Below are positions 36,403-43,985 of a stretch of 64,000 nucleotides of DNA, piece after piece. The DNA lies in NCBI GenBank assembly GCA_002309015.1, contig DBWM01000043.1:37238-101237 (forward strand), given 5' to 3'. The notes beneath the pieces are model-generated. The model did no database searches. It saw only the letters and a program-made list of their open reading frames with translations, and was not told the DNA's origin. Each line of letters starts with the position of its first letter. Position 1 is the stretch's first letter. The DNA is from Myxococcales bacterium UBA1238. Lineage in GTDB: Bacteria; Myxococcota_A; Bradymonadia; UBA7976; UBA1532. The translations under genes were made by a program, and so were the position numbers.

Positions 36403-39400
36403 GTGAAACGATACGTCCAATTGTTCATTTTGTTGCTGGCGGCTGCAGCGCCGATGAACTCCAGCTGGGGTGAGGAAGAATCGGATCCAAAGCCCGGTTC
36501 GCTCAAGACGGTTTCCATTGATCCGACGTTTGAATTTTTGCAGACCACTCTGGAGCAGTTTGGGCCTCAGTCCGCAATTTTTGGCGCAGAGGGTTTGCCT
36601 CAGGGGACGGATCTTTCGGGAGCTGGCGCGTATGTGATTTTTCGTTACGCCCCTATGGAGAGCGAATTAAAAGCGCTTTCAGAGCTCATTCGCTTCTATC
36701 GGGATGCCGATGGAAATCTGAACCATACGGGGAAAGTTTATAGCGCTTTCGTTCCTTTCTCTTCATTGCCTAAGTTATCAAAATCGCAGCTGATTGAGCG
36801 TATTGAGGCCAGCTGGCATCCCAAAGCATCGCGAAACCTGGCCCAGGTGGTGGCGGAGGCGCAGGCTGATGAGATCTATTTAAGGCCTGTAGATGGTTTA
36901 GATGGCAGGGGCACTACTGTGGCGGTGATCGACAGCGGAGTCGATGTGCTGCACCCTCATTTTTTCCATGCTGATGGCGGTTTTTATGCCTGGCGCAAGT
37001 TCGACAACGGTTCGGATTCCAAAGACTTTGAAGTTAATAAAGATTGCGTCGATTTTGATGGGGACGGTCAATGTTCCGAATATGAGAGATTAAAGCTGCT
37101 CAAAGCGCATACATTGCATGATGGGGGGCCGTTTAAGAACGACCTGTCCGCCGAAGTGAGCGAGCTGTTTTTGCCCGAAGTGGACTGGCTTTACCTCGAT
37201 TTAAATGGCGACGGCCGCCGCAATGCGGGCGTGGATGAAGGGTTTACCGAAACATCGCTGGCGTATGGAGAACCCATTTTCGTGGTGCAGGATGCCAACG
37301 CGAACGGGATGCTCAATGTCAATGAATTGCTGGTGCGTCTGGGCAGCTCAAAAATCCGCGCGGTCGTGTACAAAGACAAGACCTATGAACGCGGAATTAC
37401 AGGGAAAACAAGCCTGATCTATGCCGCTCGGGATTTGCGTGCGTCGCAGGCGGTTCACGGTACAGCGGTCGCGAGCATCATCGTCGGCGGGCAGCAGGAA
37501 TCCCATAAGCGCGTAGGTTTGGCTCCGGGCGCCGATCTCGTGATGTTTGTGAATGAAGGCGGTCAGGAATATGCCCAGAGCGAATTGCCGGTTTGGTTGA
37601 ATCAGCTTCAAAAATACCAGCCGCGCGTTCTGTTGCATGAATGGGCCATCGAATCCCGCTTCGCGTCCGACGGTCATTCGGCCATCGAGCAGGCCATCGA
37701 TACCTTGTATCGCGATGAGCATATGCTTCAAATCACTCCGGCTGGAAACTGGGGTCAGGCCAAAAAGCAATTGCTGATCGATTTAACGCAGCCAAAGAGC
37801 AGCTACGAGTTGCCGTTTGTCGTTCCGAGCGCATCGGAGAGTTATCAAACAGCAATTTTCGATTTTACCTGGCCCAGGGCTTTGGGGAGCGGTTCTCTGG
37901 CGCTGACGGTGCCTTGTGAAGTGGGCGCAAGCAACTGTGCTGTCAATACTTGGTATTTGGAGCAGGGCAGCGGGTATCTGCCGCTGGGTCAGGGCATGTA
38001 TGCCTATGTGACCGTTGATTTGAACGACCAGGATCCCTTCATTCATACCACCCTTTATTTGACCGTGGGTGAACAGCAAAACCGGGCGGGCCTGGTGAAA
38101 GGGGATTGGAACCTCAGTATTTCTCATTTGAATTCCTCTGCCTTAAGCGGGAGTTCAAACAAATATTTATCCGCTCGCGTCAATGATTTGCTCAGCGGCA
38201 AAGATGAAGGAATCGCCTGGAATATTTCGAGCGGGCAAACCCATATCGATGTAAACGGGGGATCTCTTCTGCTGCCTGCAACCGCCAATTCTGCTTTTGT
38301 TGTAGGGGCTTACGCTGGTCAATTTGTGGAGTCTGGTCGCAAACTGGGCGATTTGCGCAGTTATTCCAGCCGTGGACCTCGCGTCGATGGCCTGGCGAAA
38401 ATGAATCTCGGAGCGCCGGACGATCCTGTTGTGGCATTGGCTTCCAACGCCGAGGATTTGCAAAAGGGGTACGGAAACAGCTGGTTTGACGCCTTTTATG
38501 GGACCAGCGCTTCGGCTGCAGTGGTGGCGGGCGCTTTGGCTCTGCTCCTTGAGAAATATCCGACCTGGTCCAATGAGCGATTGACCGCGCGCTATACAGA
38601 AAATGCCGTGACTGCCAACTGGAACTCCACCATCCCATATGAAACCGCATGGGGCGTGGGCAAGCTGAATGTGCGCAAGTCGATTTATGGCAACAACGTA
38701 GGGCCTGCATCCAATAAGAGCCCTCGGGGCAAATTGTCGGCTTACGGCCGTGCTGATCGTTCGATTTATTTTGATGCCCAGGCTTCGCGCGATGATGACG
38801 GCGATGTCCTTTGGTATCGCTTCGATTACGGGAATGACGGTTATTTTGACACGGATTGGCAATTGGAACCGATCAGCGGGCCCTGGGCGTGGAGTTCGGA
38901 GGATGACAATGCGAGTTCGGAGGATGACAATGCGAGTTCGGAGGATGACGATCCGATCGGTGTGCTGAACGAAGATCACAGCGAGGGTTTTCTCGATAAG
39001 CTGCTGTTTGCGCGCGTGGATGTTCGCGATCAATGGGGTGGTCGTGGCGGTTACATTCACACGTTTACGCGCGGACAGATTATGGGCAGCCGCAATCAAC
39101 AGATTTGCGAACAATATTGCGAGGATATGGCGACTTTAAAGGGAAGCAGCTTATGCAGAAAAGCGATGGAAGGCATCGATTTGACGGACTGCCTTTGGAA
39201 CTGCACGCAGATGGACTTTCACGATCCGGGCAAAGGGGTTGATCCCATCACTGCGATTGAAAGCGAAAACAAGGAATGGATTAAACCTACTGACAGCATC
39301 GGCAATTTGAGAGTCCTGCAGCCCTCGGATGACTCCATCAACTGCCGTATGGCCAGAATGTTATTGATTTTGCAGAACTTAAATCGAAGCACATGGATCG

Positions 39401-39804
39401 ATGACTCTGTTTGCGAGACGGTCTTCTTTGATAGTGAAGCTTGTGAAGATGATGGCCAGGGGGGAGAGGATGCAGGGCCTGACGCCGAGCCGGATGCAGA
39501 GGTCGATGCAGAAGAGGACGCGGATCTTGAGGACTCTGAGTTGGACAATGATTCTGGGAAAGATTCCGGCGCAGAAGAGCCTGAAGACAGCGCGGTCACT
39601 GCCGATGACGACGATGCCGGAGACGATGTTTGTACCGATGCGCCCTGGATTTGCGATCACGATGACAGCTGCAACTGCCGTTTAGGCCAGTCCCATGCGC
39701 CGCATTTTTGGGGCCTTTTGGGGTTAGCGGTTCCGTTCGTCTTGTCGCGCCGCGCACGTAAACGAGCCAAACTCGTTGAAAACAAAGGGGAAAGGCATCA
39801 GTGA
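36403..39804 (+). CDS. Secreted subtilisin-like (S8) protease with Ca-binding insert and MYXO-CTERM-like tail
   Basis: An 1,133-residue serine protease. The signal peptide (about 1-23) is followed by a propeptide-like region. The catalytic triad is D177 (AVIDSGVD), H352 (HGTAVASI) and S702 (GTSASAAVVAGALALL), with the oxyanion Asn in TPAGNWG. The D-to-H spacing is very large; the insert carries EF-hand-like loops DFDGDGQCSEYE, DLNGDGRRNAGVDEG and DANANGMLNVNEL, and so probably binds calcium. A 7-residue repeat SSEDDNA occurs around 831-850. The tail has an Asp/Glu-rich linker, then Cys residues, the hydrophobic FWGLLGLAVPFVL and a basic end. The start is a GTG at 36403 with GGAGAG upstream. 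Confidence 0.87.
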   Translation: MKRYVQLFILLLAAAAPMNSSWGEEESDPKPGSLKTVSIDPTFEFLQTTLEQFGPQSAIFGAEGLPQGTDLSGAGAYVIFRYAPMESELKALSELIRFYRDADGNLNHTGKVYSAFVPFSSLPKLSKSQLIERIEASWHPKASRNLAQVVAEAQADEIYLRPVDGLDGRGTTVAVIDSGVDVLHPHFFHADGGFYAWRKFDNGSDSKDFEVNKDCVDFDGDGQCSEYERLKLLKAHTLHDGGPFKNDLSAEVSELFLPEVDWLYLDLNGDGRRNAGVDEGFTETSLAYGEPIFVVQDANANGMLNVNELLVRLGSSKIRAVVYKDKTYERGITGKTSLIYAARDLRASQAVHGTAVASIIVGGQQESHKRVGLAPGADLVMFVNEGGQEYAQSELPVWLNQLQKYQPRVLLHEWAIESRFASDGHSAIEQAIDTLYRDEHMLQITPAGNWGQAKKQLLIDLTQPKSSYELPFVVPSASESYQTAIFDFTWPRALGSGSLALTVPCEVGASNCAVNTWYLEQGSGYLPLGQGMYAYVTVDLNDQDPFIHTTLYLTVGEQQNRAGLVKGDWNLSISHLNSSALSGSSNKYLSARVNDLLSGKDEGIAWNISSGQTHIDVNGGSLLLPATANSAFVVGAYAGQFVESGRKLGDLRSYSSRGPRVDGLAKMNLGAPDDPVVALASNAEDLQKGYGNSWFDAFYGTSASAAVVAGALALLLEKYPTWSNERLTARYTENAVTANWNSTIPYETAWGVGKLNVRKSIYGNNVGPASNKSPRGKLSAYGRADRSIYFDAQASRDDDGDVLWYRFDYGNDGYFDTDWQLEPISGPWAWSSEDDNASSEDDNASSEDDDPIGVLNEDHSEGFLDKLLFARVDVRDQWGGRGGYIHTFTRGQIMGSRNQQICEQYCEDMATLKGSSLCRKAMEGIDLTDCLWNCTQMDFHDPGKGVDPITAIESENKEWIKPTDSIGNLRVLQPSDDSINCRMARMLLILQNLNRSTWIDDSVCETVFFDSEACEDDGQGGEDAGPDAEPDAEVDAEEDADLEDSELDNDSGKDSGAEEPEDSAVTADDDDAGDDVCTDAPWICDHDDSCNCRLGQSHAPHFWGLLGLAVPFVLSRRARKRAKLVENKGERHQ
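38893..38950 (+). repeat. 21-bp tandem repeat in subtilase gene
   Basis: AGTTCGGAGGATGACAATGCG at 38893-38913 and again, identical, at 38914-38934, then a third partial copy. It encodes SSEDDNA and keeps the frame. The exact identity of the copies suggests a recent duplication. Confidence 0.85.
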
Positions 39805-40055
39805 TGCATCACATTGTGGCTATATTGGTGGAGCGCCGTCAGGAGGCTGCGAGCAAGGTGCAGGCGCTGTTGAGCCATTGGGCCATGTTCATCAAAACCC
39901 GCCTCGGTCTGAACGACGGCGTGGGTGATGCCTGCGCCGTCTCGGGACTGATGATCCTCGAAATGATCGGCGATGAAGCCAAACTCGTCGATTTTATTAA
40001 GGAACTAAATCAAATCGATGGCGTGGAAGCCCAGAAGATGACTCTGGGCCGCTGA
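39804..40055 (+). CDS. TM1266-like / iron-only hydrogenase system regulator family protein
   Basis: An 83-residue protein with the ferredoxin-like (ACT/NikR C-terminal) fold pattern. HIVAILVERRQEAASKVQ, then MFIKTRLGL, SGLMILEMIGDEAKLVDFIKEL and the closing IDGVEAQKMTL match the small family represented by TM1266 and annotated as putative hydrogenase-maturation regulators. No hydrogenase gene is in the window. Its ATG overlaps the protease stop as TGATG, so translation is coupled to the subtilase; a GTG one codon earlier is also possible. DAHP synthase follows 31 nt later. Confidence 0.7.
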   Translation: MHHIVAILVERRQEAASKVQALLSHWAMFIKTRLGLNDGVGDACAVSGLMILEMIGDEAKLVDFIKELNQIDGVEAQKMTLGR

Positions 40056-40086
40056 GCGCTTTTGTGATAAAAGGTCCGTTTGGCGT

Positions 40087-41115
40087 GTGGTGAAAACCCG
40101 GGTGGGAGCAAAATTGAAGGACGCCAAAAAACTGACCTTTGTCGCTATTCAGATGGGGGCAGATGCGGCACAAATTGAGGCTCAGCTGAAAGGCTTCGGT
40201 TTGTGGCCGCATCCTCAGATGGGGGCAGCGGGCCATTTGGGGTTTGCCATCGAGCCCCATTCGATGCCGATAGATCCCCAAAAGCTGCAGTCCATCGCAG
40301 GAATCGCCGATGTTTTCTGGGCGCCGAGCGCGCATCCTCTGGTCGATGCTCAGGCCGATCGCGCGTTTGAAGATTGGTCTCCTAAGCAAAATTTCCTTTT
40401 AATTGCGGGACCTTGCTGCGTTGAGTCGCCTGAGCAAATCGGGCGTTCAGCGCAGATGGCGGCGCGGGCGGGCGCAAGCTGGCTTCGGGGCGGAGCTTTT
40501 AAACCGCGCACTTCTCCTTACGCATTCAAGGGTTACGGCGCAACTGCTCTCGATTGGCTGAGATCTGCGGCGGATGCGCATCACCTGAAGGCGGTGACCG
40601 AGTTGGTGGCTGCGGAAGATGCAGCGCTTGTGGCCGAAAAGGCGGACGCGATCCAAATTGGCGCAAGAAATATGCAAAATTACGCGCTTTTAAAAGCCGC
40701 AGGGGAGACCCATCGCCCTCTGTTGTTAAAGCGCGGCATGTCGGCGTCGTTGGAAGACTGGCTTTTAGCGGGTGAGCATGCGCTTCTGGCGGGCGCTGAA
40801 GCGGTCATCTTTTGCGAGCGCGGGATCGCCGGACTGGGCCAAAATACAAGGAATCTTCTGGACTTAGCAACGGTCGCGCTGCTCAAGCGGGAGCTCGGTC
40901 AACCCGTCATCGTCGATCCTTCGCATGCGGTGGGGCGAAGGGATTTGATCCCCTGCATGGCTGAGGCGGCTTGCGTGGCGGGGGCGGACGGCGTGATGGT
41001 CGAGATCCACCCGGAGCCTGGAAAAGCGTTGAGCGACGGCAGTCAGGCGCTCGATGCGGCGGGATTGCAGGCGGTGGCGGAGGGGTTAAAGCGCGTTTGG
41101 GGCAGGGCTCACTGA
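40087..41115 (+). CDS. aroF: 3-deoxy-7-phosphoheptulonate synthase (type I-beta DAHP synthase)
   Basis: The first enzyme of the shikimate pathway, condensing PEP and erythrose-4-P. About 342 residues with an N-terminal ferredoxin-like regulatory domain (about 15-85), as in the Thermotoga-type enzyme, then the barrel. AGPCCVESPEQI, LRGGAFKPRTSPYAFKGYG, DAIQIGARNMQNY, LLKRGMSAS and DPSHAVGRRDLIPCMAEAA are all present. The start is ambiguous: consecutive GTG codons at 40087 and 40090, with AAAGGT rather far upstream. The 3' end overlaps convergent pckA by 7 bp. Confidence 0.92.
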   Translation: MVKTRVGAKLKDAKKLTFVAIQMGADAAQIEAQLKGFGLWPHPQMGAAGHLGFAIEPHSMPIDPQKLQSIAGIADVFWAPSAHPLVDAQADRAFEDWSPKQNFLLIAGPCCVESPEQIGRSAQMAARAGASWLRGGAFKPRTSPYAFKGYGATALDWLRSAADAHHLKAVTELVAAEDAALVAEKADAIQIGARNMQNYALLKAAGETHRPLLLKRGMSASLEDWLLAGEHALLAGAEAVIFCERGIAGLGQNTRNLLDLATVALLKRELGQPVIVDPSHAVGRRDLIPCMAEAACVAGADGVMVEIHPEPGKALSDGSQALDAAGLQAVAEGLKRVWGRAH

Positions 41116-42701
41116 GCGAGGCGCTTGGGGGCGATGGCGGTGAGGTCGATGGGGCATTGGGCCGCGTAACGCTTGAAATTCTCGATGTATTTTGAAGCCA
41201 GGGCGTCGGCTGCTTTGCGGTATGCGGCGCTGTCGGGCCAGCTTTGGGCGGGGTTTAAAATTTCGCTCGGCACGTTGGGGCAGCTTTGGGGGATTTCAAA
41301 TCCGAAGACGGGATCCTTGTTATAGGCCACGTCGGCCAGCTGGCCAGTGAGCGCTGCGTCGAGCAGGGCGCGGGTGTAACCGATGGAGATGCGGTGTCCC
41401 ACGCCGTAAGGTCCGCCCACCCAGCCCGTGTTGATGAGCCAGCATTGCGCGCGGTCGCGTTCCAGGCGCTCTTTGAGCATCTGAGCGTAGCGGTAAGGCG
41501 GGTGAACCATAAACGGCGCGCCAAAACAGGCCGAAAACGTCATCTGCGGCTCTTTGCCCAGCCCCAGCTCGGTGCCCGCAATCTTCGAAGTGTATCCCGA
41601 AATGAAGTGGTACAGGCTTTGCTCCGGGTTTAATCGCGCGATGGGCGGCAGCACGCCCTGAGCGTCGCAGGTGAGCAGAATCACGTTTTTAGGCGTCGAC
41701 CGGGCAAAGCGTTCCTTAATTGAATGATCAATGAATTCAATGGGATAGGACGCCCGCGTGTTTTCTGTTAAGCTTGCATCGTCAAAATTTACGGCGCGCG
41801 TTTCGGGATCGTAGACCACGTTTTCCAGGATGGTGCCGAAGCGCTCGGTTGCGCGGTAGATGTCGGGCTCGTTCTGGGGTGAAAGCCGGATCACCTTGGC
41901 GTAGCAGCCGTTTTCAAAATTAAAGGTGCTGTCGCTGCTCCAGCCGTGCTCGTCGTCGCCGATGATGTCGCGTTTGGGATCGGCCGAGAGCGTCGTTTTG
42001 CCGGTGCCCGAGAGCCCAAAAAAGATGGCCACGTCGCCTTCCGGCCCCCGGTTCGCCGAGCAGTGCATGGGCAAAATCTCCTGGAAGGGCAGGAGATAGT
42101 TCATCACCGTAAAGACGGTCTTCTTGATTTCGCCCGCGTAGCTCGTGCCGCAGATGAGCGCCAGTCTTGAGGCAAAGTTGATGGCGATGGCGGTCTCAGA
42201 TCGCGTGCCGTCGATGCGCGGATCGGCAAAAAAATGGGGGGCGGCGATGACCGTAAAATCGGGGATGAAGGATTCGGCGGCTTCGTCTGAGCAGGGGGCG
42301 AGCATGTTGCGCGCAAAGAGCGATTGCCAGGCGCATTCGGTGATCACGCGCACCTTAAACTGAACGTCGCCTGCGCCCGCGATGCAGTCCTGGACGAACA
42401 CGTCGCGGCCCTGCAGATAGGCTGAGAGTCTTGCATGCAATCCGTCGAATTTTTCGATGCTGATGGGCCTGTTTTGCTGTCCCCACCAAATGTGATCGGC
42501 GGTCGAGCTCTCTTTGACAAAATATTTATCTTCGGCAGCGCGGGCGGTGAATTTGCCCGTATGGACGGCGAGCGCGCCATGCTGAACGACGACGCCTTCG
42601 CCGCGTTTGAGCGCTTCTTCGTAAAGGCGGGGCGCATTTAAAGACCAATACACATTGCGTAAGAGTCGTAACCCCGCAGATTCCAATCCGAATTTGCTCA
42701 T
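41109..42701 (-). CDS. pckA: Phosphoenolpyruvate carboxykinase (ATP)
   Basis: A 530-residue gluconeogenic enzyme converting oxaloacetate and ATP to PEP. The kinase loop GLSGTGKTTLS (229-239), DDEHGW (249-254), FNFENGCYAK and the substrate region RIDGTRSETAIAINF mark the ATP-using family. The GTP-type signature is absent. The ATG at 42701 overlaps the aminotransferase stop (ATGA), so the two are in one operon. That pairing makes sense if the transaminase makes oxaloacetate from aspartate for PEP synthesis (inference). Confidence 0.95.
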   Translation of the reverse strand: MSKFGLESAGLRLLRNVYWSLNAPRLYEEALKRGEGVVVQHGALAVHTGKFTARAAEDKYFVKESSTADHIWWGQQNRPISIEKFDGLHARLSAYLQGRDVFVQDCIAGAGDVQFKVRVITECAWQSLFARNMLAPCSDEAAESFIPDFTVIAAPHFFADPRIDGTRSETAIAINFASRLALICGTSYAGEIKKTVFTVMNYLLPFQEILPMHCSANRGPEGDVAIFFGLSGTGKTTLSADPKRDIIGDDEHGWSSDSTFNFENGCYAKVIRLSPQNEPDIYRATERFGTILENVVYDPETRAVNFDDASLTENTRASYPIEFIDHSIKERFARSTPKNVILLTCDAQGVLPPIARLNPEQSLYHFISGYTSKIAGTELGLGKEPQMTFSACFGAPFMVHPPYRYAQMLKERLERDRAQCWLINTGWVGGPYGVGHRISIGYTRALLDAALTGQLADVAYNKDPVFGFEIPQSCPNVPSEILNPAQSWPDSAAYRKAADALASKYIENFKRYAAQCPIDLTAIAPKRLAQ

Positions 42702-43921
42702 TTGATGCACTCCGCGCGGCGGACTCGTTTGCCGCCGATTTCAATTTCATCCGATCCGTCTGCGCCTAAAGCCCAGGAGATGCGCCTGAAGCCTTCCACG
42801 ATGTCTTTCATGCTGCCGCAGTAAGAGATGCGCAGATGGCCTTCCATGCCAAAATCGAGCCCGGGAACCGTCGCCACCCGAACCGAATTGATCAAATATT
42901 CCGCGAGCTTATGCGAACTCTTTTCGTACGCCGAAAAATCGATGAACGAATAAAAAGTGCCGTGAGGCTTTTCCACTTTGAGTCCGGGAATGCTGCGCGC
43001 GAGATCGACCAGCACATCGCGCTGGTTTTGAAGCGTGAGGCGCAGGCTCTCCACCGAAGATTGCGGACCCGTCAGCGCCGCCACCGCCGCATGTTGCAGA
43101 AGTGCAGATGGCCCAGAAGAAAAATGGCTTTGGATATTGTTCATCGCCTGAATCAGAACGGGGCTCGCCACCGCCCAGCCGATGCGGAAACCGGTCATCG
43201 CATATTGTTTTGAAATGCCGTTGATCACGACCAGCTTGGAGCGCTCGTCAAAGCTCTGGGCGTAATCAAAGCAGCTCAGCATCGGATAACCGTCAAAGGT
43301 GAGGCGGTGATAAATGTCGTCCATGATCAGCCAGAGATCGCGGCGTTCGCAAAGCTGCACCAGATCCGAAACCAGGCTTTCGGGGTAAGTCAGGCCCGAT
43401 GGATTGTTTGGGCTGTTGAGGATAATCGCCTTTGTTTTCGGAGAGATAGCGGCTTCAAAGGCTTTGATGGTGGGGATGTAGCCCGACTCTGGGTTGACCA
43501 CACGCGAGACGCCGCCGCAGAGGCTCACCATCTCGGGATAGCTCACCCAATAGGGCGCAGGAAAAATCACCTCGTCGCCGGGATCGATGATGGCCAGAAG
43601 CGCGGTCATGATCGCCTGCTTGGCGCCGTTCGAGGCGATGACGTTTTTGGGGGTGATCTCCTGGCGATAAAAAGTTTGCGTGTAATCGACGATCGCTTTT
43701 CGCAAAGCGGGTGTCCCCGCCGATGGAGTGTAACGAATTTCTCCTGAATTCAATAGGTTAGAAGCTGCAACGATGGCACCGAAGGGGGCGCAGGATTTGG
43801 GTTCGCCGCCGCCCAGATGGATGACCGACTCGCCCTGAGCGCGCAGTTGAGCGGCTTTTTCGTTGATTTTTAAGGTGGGGGAAGAATGGATGGATTGACC
43901 GATTCGGCTCAGTGTGATCAT
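42698..43921 (-). CDS. Class I aminotransferase (aspartate aminotransferase-like)
   Basis: A 407-residue fold type I PLP enzyme. LGGGEP (36-41), SNGAKQA, PAPYWVSYPEM, LNSPNNPSG (169-177) and DDIYHRL lead to the PLP lysine K238 in NGISKQYAMTGFRIGWA; SYCGS and a conserved Arg (LRISY) follow. This matches the subgroup I-gamma type of aspartate/prephenate aminotransferases. Exact substrates cannot be fixed from sequence. The ATG at 43921 has GGAG 6 nt upstream. pckA follows with a 4-nt overlap. Confidence 0.9.
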   Translation of the reverse strand: MITLSRIGQSIHSSPTLKINEKAAQLRAQGESVIHLGGGEPKSCAPFGAIVAASNLLNSGEIRYTPSAGTPALRKAIVDYTQTFYRQEITPKNVIASNGAKQAIMTALLAIIDPGDEVIFPAPYWVSYPEMVSLCGGVSRVVNPESGYIPTIKAFEAAISPKTKAIILNSPNNPSGLTYPESLVSDLVQLCERRDLWLIMDDIYHRLTFDGYPMLSCFDYAQSFDERSKLVVINGISKQYAMTGFRIGWAVASPVLIQAMNNIQSHFSSGPSALLQHAAVAALTGPQSSVESLRLTLQNQRDVLVDLARSIPGLKVEKPHGTFYSFIDFSAYEKSSHKLAEYLINSVRVATVPGLDFGMEGHLRISYCGSMKDIVEGFRRISWALGADGSDEIEIGGKRVRRAECIK

Positions 43922-43985
43922 TTTGTCTCCGCAAAAGCGCTTTTCTTCATAATGGCGACGCGATCGGGAGACTGTCAATCACAAC

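Noticed and set aside
38167..39114. 315-codon antisense frame opposite the subtilase
   Set aside because: Subtilase motifs are clear on the plus strand; the antisense has no recognisable domain or start signal.
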